From Paramacrobiotus richtersi (taxonomy: Eukaryota > Tardigrada > Eutardigrada > Parachela > Macrobiotidae), in the NCBI GenBank assembly GCA_034698045.1, contig JAQGAU010000459.1:1-27839 (forward strand): DNA of 27,839 bases. Direction: 5' to 3'. Of this stretch, positions 10,623 to 21,900 are shown piece after piece (position 1 is the first letter of the stretch; every line of letters starts with the position of its first letter). The notes beneath the pieces were generated by a model. The model did not search any database. It was not told the DNA's origin and was given only the letters and a program-made list of their open reading frames with translations. Both the position numbers and the translations under genes were made by a program.

Positions 10623-12644
10623 TTCGCTGCCTCAGCGGCAATTCGAATGATTCCATGTCTCGCATTATACTTCTGTCTGTCTTTATTTCCATCGACCGAC
10701 CTACTCCTGTCAAAAACATTCTGACTATTCACAGCATCCAACGGTAAACTATTCACAGAAAGCATACCAACCGACAAATTATCATTTGAAGTGTATTCCG
10801 GCGGTAGCTCTCCAGACTCAACATGTACAACATTTACCGCACCCGAAATGTAATAAATCGGGGGATCGTTGGGTATCCTTTCTTCTTCGCGTTGCCGCCT
10901 TTCCGCATGAGAGTAACTGGGTGGGGGCGGGGGATCCAGATGGGGATAGCGCCTCACACGTTTCCGACATTCTCGAAGGAATACGCGGAAATCCGCTTCG
11001 ACACAGCCCGTCCAAGAATTGCGACAGCGGCCGCCTCTGAAATGTCTCACTTAAATCGCACGCGAGATTCTGTAATGCTGTCTCGGATAGGGGGGTCTCG
11101 GTTTCCAGGGGCATTACGGCTACGCATAGTTCTTGGATCAGACTGATCTTTTTGATGTAGACGTAGTGGATTCGCACGGGAATCACTTAAACGGAGAAAT
11201 GAATATTGACAGTTGGCCATAGGGGCCGATTGTTCATTCATGCTGAATGTGAGAGCTTAAGTTGCGTTCGCCACATTAACATACCCGGCGAAACTAACTT
11301 ACATATCAGAAGTTCAGAACGTGTAGTATGAACACGTGTGTCATACGATTATGGTGCCTATTTCATACCACGATTAGGCGCATCTTCCAGTTTAAGTGCC
11401 AGTTTAAGGCTTTAAGCAAGCCTCATGGCTCAGTCATTGTACAACCTGCTAAAAACGCGATATCTCAAAAGTTGTTGACAGGTGGCCTTGAAATCTCTTG
11501 TAGTCTTGCAGGTGCTTATCATTATAATACGAAACCATATGCGAAACTTTGATCTGAAACATCAGCTTACCTCCACCACAGCAAAGGTCACGCCCATGCC
11601 GATACTGAACATTCCGGGAAGGAAATAAAACAGGTGCGAATGGACAAAGTCTCCGGGTGTCGGCACATGGGTGATTTTGATGAGACCCACCACGGCCGAG
11701 CAAAGGAAGAGACAGATTATCACTGGGGAGATTGCAAAGGGCAGAACCAAATATGGACGCAGACAGAGCAGGGAGGAGAGCAGACCCGTTAGGCAGTCCT
11801 TGTAGGGCACGTTCTTGAAGTACAACCAGGAGAAGACGGTGAACTGAGCGAAGGAGGTTAGCAGCAGCAAGGAGAGAATCGCACCGTACGTTATTGGAAG
11901 GTTTCCGCCTGCAAATTGTTCCGTTATGTGTAGCAGCATTTGATCATTGTGCATTTGTTAATTTATTATATGTCAAATGGGCATATTGTTTTACGCCCAG
12001 CTCTTCCTGTTAACATACGGCCTGCCATACATTATGATACGTATGATATAAATACATAAACAACGGAAAGTCGGCTGGTATTCTCCGACGTTAGATGGCC
12101 ATCCGATACAATGACATTTTCAGTTATTCAACATTCTTTCTGCAGTACTAGTGCACGTCTTTCGCCGACTTAGATGCTCAGTTGTTTGGGTCAGTTCCAG
12201 AACAGAGCCGCTATTACTAGAAGTGGCACACAAGTGCTTCTGCGGTCACCTAAAAACATCAGTTCTGCAGTAACTTTTCACTTTCACGTTCAAATGTTTT
12301 GTGTGTATTTCTACAGATCAGATTACACAGCAACTAGATCTTTTCGACAAGTTTATTCTCTACAAAGCGCAAAAGCTTAACGCATATTTCTTCAGTATTC
12401 GGGCCTGCTGCTCCTGGCTACTTCTTACAAAAACAAACTCACGACTAGCTTTAATAATACGTTTTGCCATAAGCAAACGTACAGGTTTCGTATACATACC
12501 GCCGATCCAGCTGAGCATAAGCATGCCGATACCACAGATCAGATGCAATATTGCCGAGTGCAGTGGAAACTTTTGCGCCTCGTTAAACAGCTGACAAACT
12601 TCCTTAACTAATACATTAGCCAGATGGGGATCCTCAAACGGCAT
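10580..12644 (-). CDS. Four-TM (LAPTM/tetraspan-like) membrane protein with PPxY tail
   Basis: Exon 1 (12500-12644) starts MPFEDPHLANVLV, with an in-frame TGA just upstream. Exon 2 (11571-11908) joins in phase 1. Together they give four hydrophobic segments: AILHLICGIGMLMLSWIG, ITYGAILSLLLLTSFAQF, LVLPFAISPVIICLFLCSAV and HLFYFLPGMFSIGMGVTFAV. The third exon (about 10580-11036, acceptor TTTCAG) reads a hydrophilic Pro-rich tail with three PPxY motifs (PPSY, PPIY, PPEY), the type that binds WW domains of NEDD4-family ubiquitin ligases. Four TM helices plus PPxY in the tail recall LAPTM4/5 lysosomal proteins. I infer an endolysosomal or plasma-membrane adaptor. Problem: exon 2 ends in phase 0 (GAG before GTAAGC), while the PPxY frame needs phase 2. 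Either a small exon is missing, there is an indel, or the alternative frame ending at 10818 is used. Confidence 0.5.
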
Positions 12645-12920
12645 TCGGACGGAGCCTGGTCAGTAGGGCGCACAGCCGATGCAAACACAACTGGGCTTGG
12701 AGTAAGAATTTACAGGGGAAGCACATGATCGATCAGTTAATATGATGTTTATGGACAATGATTTGTAGATGAAGTAAGCCAAGAACCACGCTCACATTGC
12801 TGATATTGGTTCGCCATCTTATCGGCATTCAACACATGGTAAAACATTGGTTGCTTAGATTCAGTTCGTAGTTACAAGGAAAACGGTACAACATGGAGCT
12901 ACTCTGTTTTCGGCTTATGA
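12645..12920. other. Short intergenic gap between CATSPERE end and tetraspan start
   Basis: CATSPERE ends at 12921 and the tetraspan ATG lies at 12644, both on the minus strand, so this 276-bp stretch must hold the CATSPERE 3' UTR and the promoter of the tetraspan gene. I see no exon in it. Confidence 0.4.
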
Positions 12921-15900
12921 TCAAAAAAAAGCTTCTCTAAACTCAGGCTGTGGTTCAACAAACAACAAACTACTCTCGGTTTTCGGGAGTGAATGCCAGG
13001 CTTGGGGGACTGTTTCCTTGCCGAACATTTCGAATCCCACACGGTTCTCGTTCCAGCTAACGGCGTAGATTGCGTATAGGATCCAGAAAAAGACGGCACA
13101 ACCAAAACAGCTCGCGATGAACATGTACACCGGAATCAAGGGGTCCGGGATGTCACCGTGGCCTTCCGGAATGACCACGAAAGTTGTCTACAAAATCTAA
13201 ACTTTCAGTCAAAAAATTCGCGCAACGTTCGTCATTCTCTATTGCTGTCTACAATGAACGGCCGGGAGAGCAACAAAGTATGTAAAATGCTGAAAACGAT
13301 TATGCGGAAACATACACAGCTTTAACATAAAGTAAATACGAACTTTTGCATAATTTAACGGTTAAATTATGTAAACAACATAATTGTTTTTGTACAACCA
13401 CCGAAAAGCACCACTTTTGAGGGTACCTGTAGATCGCAAAAGCTGTAGTTGTTATCCAGAACCGTTGCGACAAACACGTACACAGCCGTGTGGTCGGATG
13501 GGAAGACAACCGCATTCGCGCTGGTGCCGTTCAAAATCTCGTAGTTCCTCGTCTTAGCCGGGGCCACATCATCCTCCCCGGAGACATAACACGGCAGGTA
13601 CGTCCGGGGTCCCTAAGCCGTATCCGGTGGCACATACAAACTCTGGTTCCAGTTGGCCGCTGTCTGTGCCTGCCGCACACACCCGGCATCAATCTCATTC
13701 CCAGCGTATGAGAAATCCGTTCGGCCGTTTGCTTCCCTGATGTTTAAGTCCACCGTAACGTTCTCCACGAAAACCTCAAAGTAGTATAAACCAAACTACG
13801 GCTTGTACGGATTCCCGTAGTATGGACAGTCGATTGGGTAACTGGGCGCATCGGTGTGATTTTTTTGCACAGGGAAACTGTTGCGTCAATTGAATGGACA
13901 ATCCCGTTGGGCACGTTGTTTGGACAAAGGACACCACTTTGGTTCGCTGGATACATGACGCTGCAAGCACCTTCGGACGAATCGCGATCGAACTCGGGTC
14001 TTTACTCGGGTCAGGCCCTTAACTGCCGATTTCAGCCACGCGGACCGGAACGCTCCGTTACTGATACGCACCTCTTTTGTGACCTTTACCAGGCTTCCAT
14101 CGGATTCCTTGTACGAGACGACACTGCTACTTGGTCCGTAGCCGTTCTGACTTCCGCTGCGGATAGTCACTTCGAGATCCCGGGTCTCCGCACTGGAACG
14201 GGAACTGTCGAACCAAAGTTGAGCTGTGATGCGGTATTCACATAAACTATCCAGCCGGTACCATGGTTCCAGTCCGCTTACCGCGAATATCGTAAACGGA
14301 CGCTCCACGGTGTAATCCGCATTGAGAAGCTCAGTGTGAACATCAAAGAACTGTTTTGTTACCGTTCCGTCCCCAAAAGTCACCAGTACGGGCCGGTAGA
14401 ATCTGTCCACCCACAGGACGCTGTTCGGAATAACGGGTTTCTTGAACTGCACAACATCGGTCGCAGACGCTGTTCCGTAGTATATCTTGTTCGTTCCGGT
14501 TAGAAAATATAAATCCCCGGTTTCTGCCAGCACCGCCATCTGTACCGGATCCATGGGGAACGACGCGCCATTTACCGCAAACTCTTCCTGATTCCTTTCT
14601 GATACTTGCAGTACTGCTTTCGGAAAGGCTGCAATGACGATTAGGTTTCCTCCCAGTAGCGGAAACAAGTGAGCCGGGCCGTTTGAAAAGGTCACCACCT
14701 GATCACTCATCTGGTACCAAGCTGATGACGACCTAAGGGAATTCTTGACGGAGTATAGTATAAATCCTTGAGCATTTTTTACCAACACTACGACATTCTG
14801 TTTTCCCGGAACAGGGTCGAACGCCACGTCCACAATTTCACTGGTCGATCGGTTAATAAAAGCGGGAACCGGGATTTGCTTCAGATTATCAGGTAGTCCG
14901 ATAAACACACTATCAGCGTTCCACGTGGCAATTGTGTCTCGGGAATCGTCCTGTGATCCAGATACACACCACGACGAACTTTTAATTTCAGTCAACAGTG
15001 TAGCGTTGTACACGTTTTTTGCGGTTTCTCGGCTGGTTCGCGACACCGCAAAGATTCCTTGATTCTCGACCAGTATTAAAATAAAACATTTGGTGACTTG
15101 GATATCGAGAACTTTCGCATTATCCATGCCATCTAACCGAACAGCAAAGCGTCGGAATGAGGCGAATTCGTCGTCCATAATGTAAATTTTGTTGCTTGGT
15201 AGGAATACAATGGCCGTGTTGGTTTGGCAGGCATCGTAGCGAACCGATGGCGAGGAGTAAGGGTGCGTCAACGTTGTTGTTGAGGTGCTGTTGGGTAGTT
15301 TGAACTTCGGGCGGGAAAACGTTAAGGTTGACTCGTAAACGCCGCAGCCCAGGAAATCGTAGCGGCCGCTTATCTTAACGGCAGTTTTTAGCTGGTATTT
15401 CAGCTCTGATATGGGTAAACTTCCGCCTAAATGAGAGACAAATGGTAATCAATTTTCTTTGTGATGCGTATACATAAAAAAACAGTCATATCGGCTACGT
15501 TTTCCGGGTAAACAGCTGCTTCCGTACACCTACAGAGGCCGACACAACACGAAAAATGTAGACGCGTGAAATTCTTAACGTTTGAGTAAGAATGCTGCTT
15601 AGGAATCCAAAAACAACAGTTATCTGATGACTTTAGAGGCATAAAATGACGAAGCAATGAACATACCTGCCTACCTTTCCCGAAGACTCCATATTGATCA
15701 TTCCCGTTCCTGGCACACTTAAAAGTCCAGAACCCATTCATCTCATCATACACCCTGACCGATTGGTTGCTACAACTAAAATACACATCCCGCTGATCCG
15801 GGAAGTTTGTCTTCAGATACGGCGTCAACCCCATCTCCTGGAACGTCCGCGTGAGCCCGACCGAACTTCCCGACGGTGTCACCGCTGTTCCCGCTTGCTC

Positions 15901-16498
15901 TTCCGGAGACATGGCTCCTTCGGAAGTTATCCATGCCCGAATCGTCAGATTGTCCTGATCCCAGTTGAAATCCTTCTTAACTGGCTTCCCAGTAACAGGC
16001 ACGGCGTACCATCCATACAGTTCTTGGCAGTATTTGAATTTGAGCCAGAGGATATCGTTGATGATGAGGTGTTCCTTTTCGCTTGAAATGCAATGGTAAA
16101 TACTTGGGGACGACTGCAGACGATGGTTGTGTCGAGGGACGGAACCGTGCAGGTTTTGCTTCCGTCGCACATGCAGTAGTTTGGTGGGATGATTTGCCAG
16201 GTGATCGAAGAGGAATCGATGTCGGAACGCAAGGTACTGGATGCGGAATCTCCCATATAAGAGATCAGTGCCTGTCAAAAGAACTATCAGTCTATGTGCT
16301 TTTGACTGTCGCGAAAAATGGTTTACAGTTTCAAAGCTGGAAAGCAGTCGAACCCTGTTTTCACTTAAAATGTGTATCTTACTGGAACATTCATGCAGAA
16401 TTTCAAGTCGTCGCCTCCAAGACTTCGATGTATCGAGTTGACGAATGGAAGAAACTGATCATTGTTAAGATTGCATAACGAAGAGTTTCAGGAATCAT
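12921..16498 (-). CDS. CATSPERE: CatSper channel auxiliary subunit epsilon (with lesions)
   Basis: CatSper-epsilon is a single-pass extracellular subunit of the sperm Ca2+ channel CatSper. Proposed exons: 16424-16498 (signal peptide MIPETLRYAILTMISFF, weak donor), 15675-16271, 13427-15426 and 12921-13187. N-terminal domain: SITWQIIPPNYC, TTIVCSRPQVFTI, LYGWYAVPV, NGFWTFKCA and GRYDFLGC, as in vertebrate epsilon. The beta-propeller starts YDACQTNTAIVFLPS, matching the WDAC start in epsilon. C-terminal domain: DAGCVRQAQT, NYEILNGTSANAVVF, YVFVATVLDNNYSFCDLQ. Then one TM helix (LIPVYMFIASCFGCAVFFWI), a short tail and TGA. Splice phases agree. The N-terminal and C-terminal motifs favour epsilon over delta. 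Lesions: frameshifts near 16070-16090, near 14000 and at an A7 run (13860-13866), and in-frame TAG at 13796-13798 and 13613-13615. It is either a decaying gene or an assembly with indel errors. It lies head to head with CCDC157. Confidence 0.75.
13349..13371. repeat. 23-bp perfect palindrome inside a CATSPERE intron
   Basis: CATAATTTAAC and its reverse complement GTTAAATTATG flank a single G. The repeat lies in the last intron of CATSPERE (13188-13426). AT-rich palindromes of this size can arise by chance, and no function is implied. Confidence 0.7.
13613..13615 (-). other. In-frame TAG in the CATSPERE C-terminal domain
   Basis: The frame reading NWNQSLYVPPDTA meets TAG and continues GPRTYLPCYVSGED in the same frame. 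Both sides align with the conserved C-terminal domain of CatSper epsilon, so the stop interrupts coding sequence. Confidence 0.65.
13796..13798 (-). other. In-frame TAG in the CATSPERE C-terminal domain
   Basis: The reading YPIDCPYYGNPYKP is followed by TAG and then FGLYYFEVFVENV in the same frame, inside a conserved stretch of the epsilon C-terminal domain. Confidence 0.65.
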
Positions 16499-16994
16499 GG
16501 TAGGCTGACTTTACGGCATTGATTAAAAATAGCAGTAAGACCGAACAACAACATTGGTTCGAACCATAGGTAGAAGTAGCAAGAGTCAGAGAGAAACTGG
16601 CGCAATAGAAACACTAGTTGTACGTGGAACATGACTAACCGTGCTGTTTTCCGTTTTGTGACAGTATTTTCTAACTAAAACTCAAAATTCTTATTGATTT
16701 CTATTCAAAGTTCAAAGTTTAAAACGAACAACAAACATGAGCAGTATTTATCGGACCTTTCATAAGCTTAAAGCTTATTCCCTGTTGTGTAGTTCTTTAT
16801 AGCTCATAAACTAGAAAGGGTGTGCATAAATGATACGTGGCTGATTTCGGGCATTACAGTATTATTGTTGCGTATTGGTAATTTATACGTACTCGCATAA
16901 TACACACAAAGCATAGAATTTGAGTTGTTATAAGTCCGCACATATTCTTATAATAACAACGCAGTCTTCACTTTCGGAGCGGCCGCTGTGACAG
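16499..16994. promoter_or_regulatory. Shared divergent promoter region, CATSPERE / CCDC157
   Basis: The proposed CATSPERE ATG (16496-16498, minus) and the CCDC157 ATG (16995-16997, plus) point away from each other across 496 bp with no coding sequence. The region is AT-rich and contains a small palindrome, ATAAGCTTAAAGCTTAT, around 16765. Both genes are sperm-associated in other animals, so co-regulation from a bidirectional promoter is a reasonable inference. I recognise no specific factor site. Confidence 0.4.
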
Positions 16995-18936
16995 ATGGAT
17001 GATCTAACATTCAACCAACAGATTTTAATCGACAACTTGCGCGCGGACATGCTAACACTAGACAAGGTTCTCCGACACCTGCTGTCCTCGTTTTCCAGCA
17101 TTCTACCTCCGGGAACACTGCGCTCATGGAAGCACCCCGGAAGCTCTGTCCTCGACGTGGATGTTGACACTCTGATCAAATGTTTCGGACACCCTAAAAC
17201 CTCGCAAACGGACGCCGAACGAGCCTGGAGCCATGTCGTCTTACTGGAACTGGCTATAGACAGGCTGTCGGCCATAGTGGCTGTCGCGATCTACTGTTTG
17301 CAACACTGCTGCTCTTTGTTATCACTGAAGAAAGAAAAGAAAACGGTGATCCGAACTGGTTCACTGCCTGCTTTAGCGACCACTTGCTTGGCAACATTTC
17401 TGGAGGTTTTGAAAGTCTGGGGTGTTGAAAGTACAGAGAAGGTACAGATATTGAAAGTACAGATGTTGCGGAAAGTCAGACGGATTGCTGTTATCATCCA
17501 CAAGAAGACTATGCGCACTGTAAAGAACTTCTGCATGTTATTGACGTGGTTCGGAAGTTCCTAACGGAGAACTTTGGCGAGGAATTCGACGACTCCTTTG
17601 CGGAATAAATTTCGCCAGATTTGTTCAAAAATTTCGATCGCTGCATTGGAGACTTGATCGAGAAGCACCAAACCAGTCTGGCAAAAGTTGCATATCAACA
17701 GGAGAAACTGAAAGACTGTACGTCGGCGTTAAATGTTGACAAAATCAAGAACGAAGAGCTGGAACGACAACTAGGGCATTTGGAAAAATCCGTTATCGAG
17801 GTTAAAGATGAAATCCAGGAGACTGAAACTGAAATAATTGGCAATCGGAAGATTTTCGAAAGTCTGCAAAAGGAGGAAGCGGACGAAATGAACCGAGCGG
17901 CCGATCTGCAGAGCAAATTACAGTGCGTGACTTCGGAGTGTGGAGAGCTGCAGAAGAGAGAAAAAGATTTGGAAGCTGAAGTTGCCGTTCAGGAAAACAA
18001 CCGATCGTCTGAGAATGCGAGATGGGCGACTTTGACCAAAGAGAAGGAAAATGAACTGCAAGACACTATGCAAAAGGTTGACGACTTGGAAAAGTGCTAT
18101 GGTAATGCTGATTTCAGATTTGCTCACTGTTCATTATGTAACAGTACTGTATACATTTAGATCCACAGTAGCAGAACAAGCTGCAGCAAGCGCAACAGAA
18201 TTTGGCCGAAATAACGAGCTTGGTGAAAAATGCGCAGGCAATATTGTATGACAGGACAAGGAGCGTATAAGGCAGCTCGAAGAGGAGCTTTGCTCGGGAT
18301 GCACTGAATCCGTTGCTTAGAGACTTGATCTGTATAAAACGGGCCATATGCTGCCTTGAAGATTGTTTATTCTGTTTTCGATCGACGAAGTTTAAAACCG
18401 TGAAACGTTAAAAATCGATGCGCAAGACGACTACATGAAAAAGCAATCCAAGGATGACCACATTGCTCCGATTCCACTAATAATCGACGAGGAACGCATT
18501 ACCGACTAGCTCATTCCGGCCGAAGCACGTGGCTCCTTAGAAATCAAATCCATCTTAAAATAGCCCAATGTTCGCCTGAACTCCGCCCAACCACGACGCA
18601 TGTCAACCGTCCTAGACCAAACGCGCTACAACGCCTAATCAGGAAAATCGACAACCTCGACGATTTGTTGCGACACATCGACGACGGACTCATCGACACG
18701 TCCATGGATACCCACAAAACATTCATCCAGGATCTGGCGCGTAAGGTTCCGAAGACCCACCGCGGTACGCTATCAAGGCCGTGTACAATGAGTTTCTACC
18801 TTGTTTACAGAAGATTACCAAGCACTATCATAAGATCGCGGTCGGCACGTCAGCGGAGCACCCGTATCTGAAGGACTGCGATGCACGATTGGAATGGGCG
18901 AAGAAATATGTTGGAAAAATGGCCGATCCGATCTGA
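16995..18936 (+). CDS. CCDC157: CCDC157-like coiled-coil protein (spermatogenesis), with lesions
   Basis: The N-terminus MDDLTFNQQILIDNLRADM, then RSWKHPGSSVLDVDVDTLI and SHVVLLELAIDRL, matches vertebrate CCDC157 in order and spacing. There the family shows ESLRTDL, PSWKFPD.ACDLDM and SHAVLLELVIDRL. The start fits the family length, so ATG at 16995 is chosen. The first exon runs to 18101 and continues into a long heptad coiled coil from about 17630 (LEKSVIEVKDEIQETETEI). Exon 2 starts at 18161 (TTTAG acceptor, matching phase) with QNKLQQAQQNLAEITSLVK and QDKERIRQLEEELC. CCDC157 is required for normal spermatogenesis in mice. Lesions: a frameshift around 17440-17455 within a duplicated TTGAAAGTACAGA, TAA at 17606-17608, TAG at 18169-18171 and a frameshift near 18253. 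The last 530 bp may be a further exon of this gene or a separate gene (see 18405-18936). Confidence 0.65.
17425..17463 (+). repeat. Short tandem duplication at the CCDC157 frameshift
   Basis: TTGAAAGTACAGA occurs at 17425-17437 and again at 17451-17463, 26 bp apart. The CCDC157 frame changes within this stretch (from WGVESTEK to EGTDIESTDVAES), so replication slippage is a plausible cause. Confidence 0.6.
18405..18936 (+). other. Broken coding segment ending just before CATSPERG
   Basis: Pieces of strongly protein-like sequence follow one another in three frames. First comes DEERITD, TAG at 18507-18509, LIPAEARGSLEIKSILK, TAG at 18561-18563, PNVRLNSAQPRR and LDQTRYNA. Then a shift near 18630 leads to LQRLIRKIDNLDDLLRHI and DTHKTFIQDLARKV. 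A second shift near 18755 leads to YAIKAVYNEFLPCLQKI, HPYLKDCDARLEWAKKYV and ADPI with TGA at 18934-18936. I do not recognise a family. It is helical, charged and has no TM segment. Position and strand suggest a 3' exon of the CCDC157 gene, but an independent gene is possible. Confidence 0.4.
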
Positions 18937-18946
18937 TTTTTTTTCT

Positions 18947-21900
18947 TCATTTTGAAGCGTGATACATGAATAGAACAGTTAACACGCAGCATACGTCACG
19001 CTCCTGAGTGAAAACGTGTAATGCACACTGTATGCAGTGTCTCCACTTCCGCTTTCTGTAACGCAAATGAATCATAAACACATGCTGATGATTTTGGTAT
19101 TTGGTGCGTTTATTACATGTGGTTAATGTATGCACGTGCGCCGCGTATGCAGCCGCAATCCTCAATCGCCAAAAGTACAACCCAACATACAATCCACACA
19201 ACACAAGCAGAACAACCAGGGTTCCGATCAGTACCGGTATACTGACGGTGTAGGGATTGGGATCCGCTCCACGAATGCGGATGACGAATTCCAGATTGAA
19301 CAGGCAATACGTCGTCACATCCGGTAAACCACTACATGAAACATTCTGATAGAAATTAAAGCTTTCGTTATCGGTTGCAAAACATACCCATTCGTCACGC
19401 GAACCAAAAAGTTGAGATGCGGCCCCTCCGCAATGGAGATTTTTGGGTCTCCGCATGGAGATTCCGACGAGCAGATGAGCTGGATCTTGTTGTGAAAGTG
19501 ATCCAAGATGCGCGTGTCATTCGCATTCCATGGGCTTTCGTTGAGCGGGATCCAAATCAGCTTTTTCGAGTTTGACCTTTACACAACAATGAAATCCCTT
19601 TGAACACTGCATGAGCTAATGAATTTGTAACCCATAAACTGCGGCAAAGTGAAATAGAGGCAAAAGTATCGTTGATTACTCACCCGTCAGGAAGTTCCGT
19701 ATTGTACAAGGACACTTCGCTTTCGTTGAAACACTGGATGTCTTTTGGGTGGCCCAATGCAAACCCGGTGATAAGCATCCTGTACTGCCCGGTGAAATTA
19801 TACCCCTAGTTTCCCGCGTGGTCGACCAGTTCCAGGAACAAATTCACGCCTATCATGTTTACCTTGAAGTTGTAAGGATTTTAGGAAGAATGTACTACTT
19901 ACTTCCGCTATGGTCGATACAGGGCATATTCGGCTCGGTAACCGTACAGTCAAAATTGGTTTTGTTCGTGGTGCTGGAGATTAGAACAAGGTGCCAGTTG
20001 TACTGGAGTTCCGTGGCTGGAAGACAGCCGATGTGGATTGTTGTTTCGTACAGCGCCTAAAAATACGTTATCGGTAGTAATGTTCGTATGTATGTGACTT
20101 ATGTACTTGAAGATGAGCTATTTACTTAGTTCTTTGAAATGCCTACATGCTGCATGTGTACCACGTACTTTGTTCGGATGGCACTCCGATGGTTGTGGGA
20201 TGATTACAGAGAAAGCTTCTTTGACCAAATTCCCACCAGGTGGCGCTGGGGTTAATGTACCCATTTCCTGCAGAGTGATCTGTAGAGAAAACAAAACGGA
20301 GGTTAATTCTCTAAAAGCTCATGAGGAACAGAAAACTGATGACGAAATGGCTGTTGGTACTTTGTATGACAAAATCCGCTTTTCGGGATCATACGAAGCT
20401 TCCGTGGTTCCTCTGATTAGCGAGCCGTTCTCCATTCGGAAGGATATCTGTGGGAGATCCGCATCCTGGACTCCAAAGCTTCCTAACAAGCGGAAACGAA
20501 AAATATCGTGATTCGCATAATTCGGATATTCTGTAAACGCCCGAGTATTTTCAAGCTGTTCTAAAGTTCAAATCAACTTTGAGTCACATCAAACACTTTA
20601 AGCATAGATTTAGCAAAATCATAATTTAACTTCCAGGTCGTCACAAACAACTACTACCGTGACAAGCTTGTGAAAGCGAAAGGCAACATAAAAGCTGCGT
20701 TACTTTAAACTGCTACGCGAAGTCGTCGCTTGTGCGAGTTTTGCGTAATCTTTCAAAAGATTCACGGGTACCGCTTTTTATTCTCAAAAATAGGAATGTT
20801 TTTAGCGGATTAGAGCATTGTTTACACTTGCCTACCAGATGGAACAAAATCAAATATTGACACCGTCACGACGATCGAGTCTCCCCGGTCAATAAAGATC
20901 CTCTGTGGGAATTCGGCGAACACCACATCATCGTCGGCTGCCTGGGTATTCTGATTATCCCATTCCAGAATCACTATTCGGCTGGATTCTGAGCGGGCAA
21001 TCATTTTCTCGAACTGCCATTTCGTGGGCGTTGGAGAAGCCTCGAAATAGCCGGAAACGTGCTCCATGTAGCCGGCGTCGCTGGATGTATAGTTGTTGTC
21101 CATGCTCTTAACGGAATAGCTAAGCAGAGTTTGAACGGTTGCTGAATATACCGTGGCTATGACTGGCGGCAGTGGGGCAGTCTGGCCGGTTCTTGGTTTG
21201 AGGAATCGATAATACTGCGAAAAAAAACACAGTTTAATAAAGGTTAGACACTAATGGGTCGCTGAATGGCATCATTCTGGAATAATAAGCAGGACAGTAT
21301 CTCACAACTCCTGTTTTTGATGAATGTAGGAGAAAGTTCGAATTTAAGTTGTTAGAGAAACGATGTGCTGCAAGCGGCTAGCTTTCAGAATCGTCCAAGA
21401 ACCTTACCTCTAACTGTTCCACGAAATGCCGCCGGCCGACCTTAACCTGCACTTGTGGACAGTCTTTCGCCGAAAAGCTCCTCACATAAAGCGTGCCCGA
21501 GATCACTCCCAGCATGGAACTGGATAATGATGCGATGATTTCCGTGTAAAACAGAGGAATGCGCAACGTTTCCAGGATCCGGTCGTGTTCACAACACTGA
21601 AAACCAGGAACAGATCCAGAATACACGGGAAAAACACTGTAACGATAGATAAAACGCGTACTTGAACGGGACTGACAAACCAGCCAAAGCATATCCTCAA
21701 AAGACTCTTTCCAGGAGCACTACGCTGCCAGGCTTGGGCTAGAGCGGAGTTTGAGGTAGCGAGCATCAAGGACATCTCCCAAGCGGAAGATGGGTATACT
21801 TTGTGGAACACTGGTTGGCTCCAAGTGCTGACCCATATCTATAGCGAAAACGATGTCAATTTACCTTAGCTCAGAAATGCATCTAGAACTTTGTTGTTAG

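Noticed and set aside
11070..11118. GTAATGC...GCATTAC inverted repeat as a small transposon end
   Set aside because: The arms are only 7 bp and no target duplication was found, so chance is likely.
10823..11146. Plus-strand open frame of 107 codons
   Set aside because: It is antisense to the PPxY tail of the tetraspan gene and has no recognisable features.
13856..14245. Plus-strand open frame of 129 codons
   Set aside because: It lies antisense to the conserved CATSPERE exon, which has clear family motifs; this frame has none.
20101..20511. Plus-strand open frame of 136 codons
   Set aside because: Its complement contains CATSPERG exons 9 and 10, with matching phases and gamma motifs.
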